Source: Aquirufa lenticrescens (GTDB taxonomy: Bacteria; Bacteroidota; Bacteroidia; Cytophagales; Spirosomataceae). From it: a stretch of DNA of 64,000 bases. A model generated the notes under the pieces. It was not told the DNA's origin. It made no database searches and worked only from the letters and a program-made list of their open reading frames with translations. Position 1 is the stretch's first letter, and every line of letters starts with the position of its first letter. The position numbers were made by a program, and so were the translations under genes. Location of the stretch: contig NZ_CP049834.1 of assembly GCF_019916085.1 (NCBI RefSeq), positions 1,998,501 to 2,062,500 on the forward strand, read 5' to 3'. This document shows, one piece after another, positions 61,283 to 64,000 of this stretch.

Positions 61283-64000
61283 ATGCAGAGAAGGTTTATT
61301 ACTAAATCAGTGTTATTAGGAGCGTTTTTTGCGCTTATGATGGCACTACCTGTTGGGCAAGCCTTTGCTCAGGGGTCTACAACATCCGCTTTGTCGGGTA
61401 CTGTTGTGGATGAAAAAGGAGAAGGATTACCAGGTGCTACGGTAATCGCAGTTCACGAACCTACGGGTTCTCGTTACGGTGCATCCACTCGTGGAGATGG
61501 TCGTTACAACATCGTTAACATGCGTGTAGGTGGTCCTTACAAAGTGACTGTATCTTTCGTGGGTTACAAAGAGTCTGTTCAATCAGGAATTTCTTTGACG
61601 TTAGCTTCAGAACTTCGTCAAAACTTCAAATTAGAATTAAACCAAGCTCAATTAGAAGAAGTGAAGGTGGTTGCGTCTCGTTCATCTGTGATTAACTCAG
61701 GTCGTACGGGTGCTGCTACTACGGTTTCTAACAGCTCTATCACTACTTTACCTACGTTAAACCGTTCGTTAGGTGATTTCGCTCGTTTAGATCCACGTGC
61801 AAACGGATTGAACTTCGCTGGTCGTAATGCATTATACAATAACGTAACGGTAGACGGAGCGTTCTTTAACAATGCTTTCGCTTTATCTCCTACGATTGGT
61901 GGTCAAGCTGGTGCTTCTCCAATCTCAGTGGATGCGATCGATCAATTCCAAGTATTAATTGCTCCTTATGACGTTCGTCAAGGTATGGCTACAGGTGCTA
62001 ACATCAACGTAGTAACGAAGTCAGGTACAAATGATTGGACTGGTTCTGCCTACTATTTTGGTACAGACCAAAACCAAGTTGGTAATAAAATCGGTGATGT
62101 CGTGAACCAATATGGTAACTTCCAAAGAGGTCAATTCGGTGGTCGTATCGGTGGTGCTATCGTTAAAAACAAATTGTTTATCTTCGGATCATTCGAGCAA
62201 GAATTACAAACTCAACCAGGATCTAACTTTGTTGCTAGACGTGCGGGTTCTGCAGCTGGTAACCAATCGGTTGCTACAGTTGAGCAATTAGAAGCTATCA
62301 AAAGCTTGTTAAAATCGAAGTTTAACTACGATCCAGGTGCTTACGAGAACTGGGATAAAGAAAATTATTCACAAAAAGCGAACATTCGTTTAGATTGGAA
62401 TATTTCTGACAAGCACAAGTTTAACTTGAAATACAACTACCTACGTTCTTATGCTGATGTTAGCCCATCTTCATCAGGATCTTTGTCAGGTGGTCGTAAC
62501 CCATCGGCTACGGTATTACCTTTCCAAGGTTCATTATACCGTATCAACAACAACTTAGATTCGTATATTGCTGAATTGAACTCAACGTTCTCAAGCAAAT
62601 TAGCGAATAACTTGACTGTTGGTTACACACAAATGCGTGACTTCCGCGAATCACCTGTAAATAACACTCCGTTCCCTACAGTTGATATCGGTAACAATAA
62701 CTTAAACTCATTAACTGCTTTTGGTTTCGAGCCATTCTCAGCTAACAACATCTTGGATTCAGATATCTTCCAATTATCTGATAACTTGACTTACTATGCA
62801 GGCAATCACGTATTTACGTTAGGTGCTGCGTTTGAGATGAATGCATTTAGAAATGGTTTTGCTCCTAACTACTATGGTGGCTACCAATTCAAGTCAGTAG
62901 ATGACTTTATCGCCTCTGTAAACACAGGTGTTTCTAATGCAGTTCAATACCAACAATCTTGGTCTAACTACGCTACATTCCCATTTGCGGAAATGAAGGG
63001 TAACACAACTTCATTGTATGTTCAAGATGAAATCACAGCAGCTAAAGGATTGAAATTAACTTTCGGTCTACGTGCAGATGGAACTTCATTCCCTGTAGAT
63101 AATGATCCTAAGTATAACAATGCTTACGTTCCTAGCTTGACTTTCCGTAATAACACGGTATTAAGAACAAACCAATTGCCAGACTTTACGACTTTATGGT
63201 CTCCACGTTTTGGATTTAACTGGGATGTGAAAGATGACAAGACTACGCAAGTACGTGGTGGTTTAGGTATCTTCTCTGGACGTGTTCCTTACGTTTGGTT
63301 ATCTAACCAATTGTCTAACAATGGTGTGTTGTTTGGATCTGAGCGTTTATCAAATCCTACAAACCGTCCATTCAACGCGAATGTAGATGCTTACCGTCCA
63401 GCGGTAGCTACTTCTATTATCCCTACGTCTTATAACTTAGCGGTAACAGATCCTAACTTCAAGTTCTCTCAAGTATTCCGTGCTAATTTAGCGGTAGATA
63501 AGAGCTTAGGTAATGGTTGGTTAGTATCATTAGAAGGTATCTATACAAAGGATATCAACGCTGTCTATTTGGAAAACGTAAACTTACCAGATTCGAAAGT
63601 GAAAGCAGTAGGTGCTGACAACCGTGTCATTTATTACACTGCTGCTAATGGTATCCCTACGAATACGAAGAACAACCAAATCTATGGTGGTACAAAAGGA
63701 TTAAATGCTCCTACCACTGGAAATACTGGTTTGAATCCGAATATTTCTGATGCGATTTTGATCAAGAATACACAATTAGGTTATTCTTATGCATTAACTG
63801 CAACGGTTTCTAAGGCATTTGATAATGGCCTATTTGCTTCCTTATCTTACACAAACTCTGATTCTCGTTCAGTGAATGACGGTGGTTCTATCGCTCAATC
63901 ACAATGGAGAGATCGCGTTGTGTCTGGAGATCCTAATGAAGACGTAGCTTCTTATTCTTCTTATATGCAATCACACCGTTTCAACGCGTATGGCTCATAT
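61283..64000 (+). CDS. TonB-dependent receptor, Oar-like, C-terminally cut by the window
   Basis: At least 906 residues of a large outer-membrane receptor; no stop is reached. Signal peptide about 1-30 (FITKSVLLGAFFALMMALPV...AFAQ). CarboxypepD_reg domain about 35-120 (LSGTVVDEKGEGLPGATVIA). Plug about 120-250 (NNVTVDGAFFNNAF, GQAGASPISVDAIDQFQVL, NINVVTKSGTNDWTGSAYYF), then a long barrel. The VTKSGTNDWTGSAYYF plug end and the size fit the Oar/OmpA-like TonB receptors used for proteins or large ligands. Codons are strongly biased (GCT, GGT, AAC), suggesting high expression. Confidence 0.9.
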   Translation, partial: MQRRFITKSVLLGAFFALMMALPVGQAFAQGSTTSALSGTVVDEKGEGLPGATVIAVHEPTGSRYGASTRGDGRYNIVNMRVGGPYKVTVSFVGYKESVQSGISLTLASELRQNFKLELNQAQLEEVKVVASRSSVINSGRTGAATTVSNSSITTLPTLNRSLGDFARLDPRANGLNFAGRNALYNNVTVDGAFFNNAFALSPTIGGQAGASPISVDAIDQFQVLIAPYDVRQGMATGANINVVTKSGTNDWTGSAYYFGTDQNQVGNKIGDVVNQYGNFQRGQFGGRIGGAIVKNKLFIFGSFEQELQTQPGSNFVARRAGSAAGNQSVATVEQLEAIKSLLKSKFNYDPGAYENWDKENYSQKANIRLDWNISDKHKFNLKYNYLRSYADVSPSSSGSLSGGRNPSATVLPFQGSLYRINNNLDSYIAELNSTFSSKLANNLTVGYTQMRDFRESPVNNTPFPTVDIGNNNLNSLTAFGFEPFSANNILDSDIFQLSDNLTYYAGNHVFTLGAAFEMNAFRNGFAPNYYGGYQFKSVDDFIASVNTGVSNAVQYQQSWSNYATFPFAEMKGNTTSLYVQDEITAAKGLKLTFGLRADGTSFPVDNDPKYNNAYVPSLTFRNNTVLRTNQLPDFTTLWSPRFGFNWDVKDDKTTQVRGGLGIFSGRVPYVWLSNQLSNNGVLFGSERLSNPTNRPFNANVDAYRPAVATSIIPTSYNLAVTDPNFKFSQVFRANLAVDKSLGNGWLVSLEGIYTKDINAVYLENVNLPDSKVKAVGADNRVIYYTAANGIPTNTKNNQIYGGTKGLNAPTTGNTGLNPNISDAILIKNTQLGYSYALTATVSKAFDNGLFASLSYTNSDSRSVNDGGSIAQSQWRDRVVSGDPNEDVASYSSYMQSHRFNAYGSY

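Overview
The window looks like chromosomal DNA from a Bacteroidota bacterium, most likely order Cytophagales. The evidence is the gene content: PorX of the type IX secretion system, a SusC/Oar-type TonB-dependent receptor with N-terminal carboxypeptidase-like domains, a TonB receptor paired with a DUF4249 lipoprotein, DUF3078, TIGR02757, DUF1080 and Tat-exported Gfo/Idh/MocA proteins. Several start regions also carry the Bacteroidota -7 promoter motif TAnnTTTG. A freshwater genus such as Aquirufa would fit, but that is a guess. Coding density is very high, most neighbours overlap as ATGA or TAATG, and no gene-free stretch exceeds 300 bp. I saw no tRNA, rRNA, insertion sequence, prophage or CRISPR array.

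Layout. 1-1507 (minus): end of a pentose/sugar-acid oxidation cluster (aldehyde dehydrogenase start, FAH-family dehydratase) and a YigZ protein. 1530-4812 (plus): an NFACT/RqcH-like protein and a sodium/solute symporter. 5108-8690 (minus): acetyl-CoA synthetase, a small membrane protein and an MFS carrier. 8765-11531 (plus): small membrane protein, RhlE-type helicase, MiaA. 11520-12868 (minus): two rhodaneses and a PASTA protein. 13083-15784 (minus): Gfo/Idh oxidoreductase and a double-DUF1080 protein. 15947-23730 (plus): sulfhydrylase, a lone NuoH, TonB receptor plus DUF4249 lipoprotein, ferrochelatase, EamA-type carrier. 23957-32664 (minus): YicC, YfhO, FKBP isomerase, then TPR lipoprotein, MutS2, 2-hydroxyacid dehydrogenase and PdxA in one overlapping run. 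32851-40364 (plus): pyruvate carboxylase with an extra C-terminal domain, phosphodiesterase-like protein, sugar isomerase, MFS, LolA-like protein. 40418-42402 (minus): isomerase, TM220 protein, TPR lipoprotein. 42474-43926 (plus): a probable SRP RNA, transaldolase, FtsE. 43929-45494 (minus): PorX. 45559-46727 (plus): HesB-like and Ppx/GppA. 46728-50981 (minus): DUF3078, aldose epimerase, TIGR02757, a 53-residue protein, LysM/DPBB protein, DUF4905-like. 51046-56923 (plus): KdsB, MetH, MetF, CoA-binding protein. 56928-61026 (minus): PurS, PssA, MBL hydrolase, RsmI-like, alpha/beta hydrolase, SelD. 61283-64000 (plus): start of a large TonB receptor.

Most genes are housekeeping: one-carbon/methionine (MetZ, MetH, MetF), PLP (PdxA), heme (HemH), envelope (KdsB, PssA, YfhO, LysM), anaplerosis (pyruvate carboxylase, Acs) and RNA modification (MiaA, RsmI-like).

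Two things stand out. First, the pyruvate carboxylase reads without interruption into a gamma-glutamylcyclotransferase-like domain (residues about 1158-1286). Second, the 3' intergenic regions hold a family of mini-hairpins whose three-base loop is GNA on one strand (GCGAAGC type). At several loci these are flanked by long inverted arms whose sequence is specific to the locus and includes the last codons of the adjacent gene. That suggests fold-back copying, or a self-renewing terminator element.
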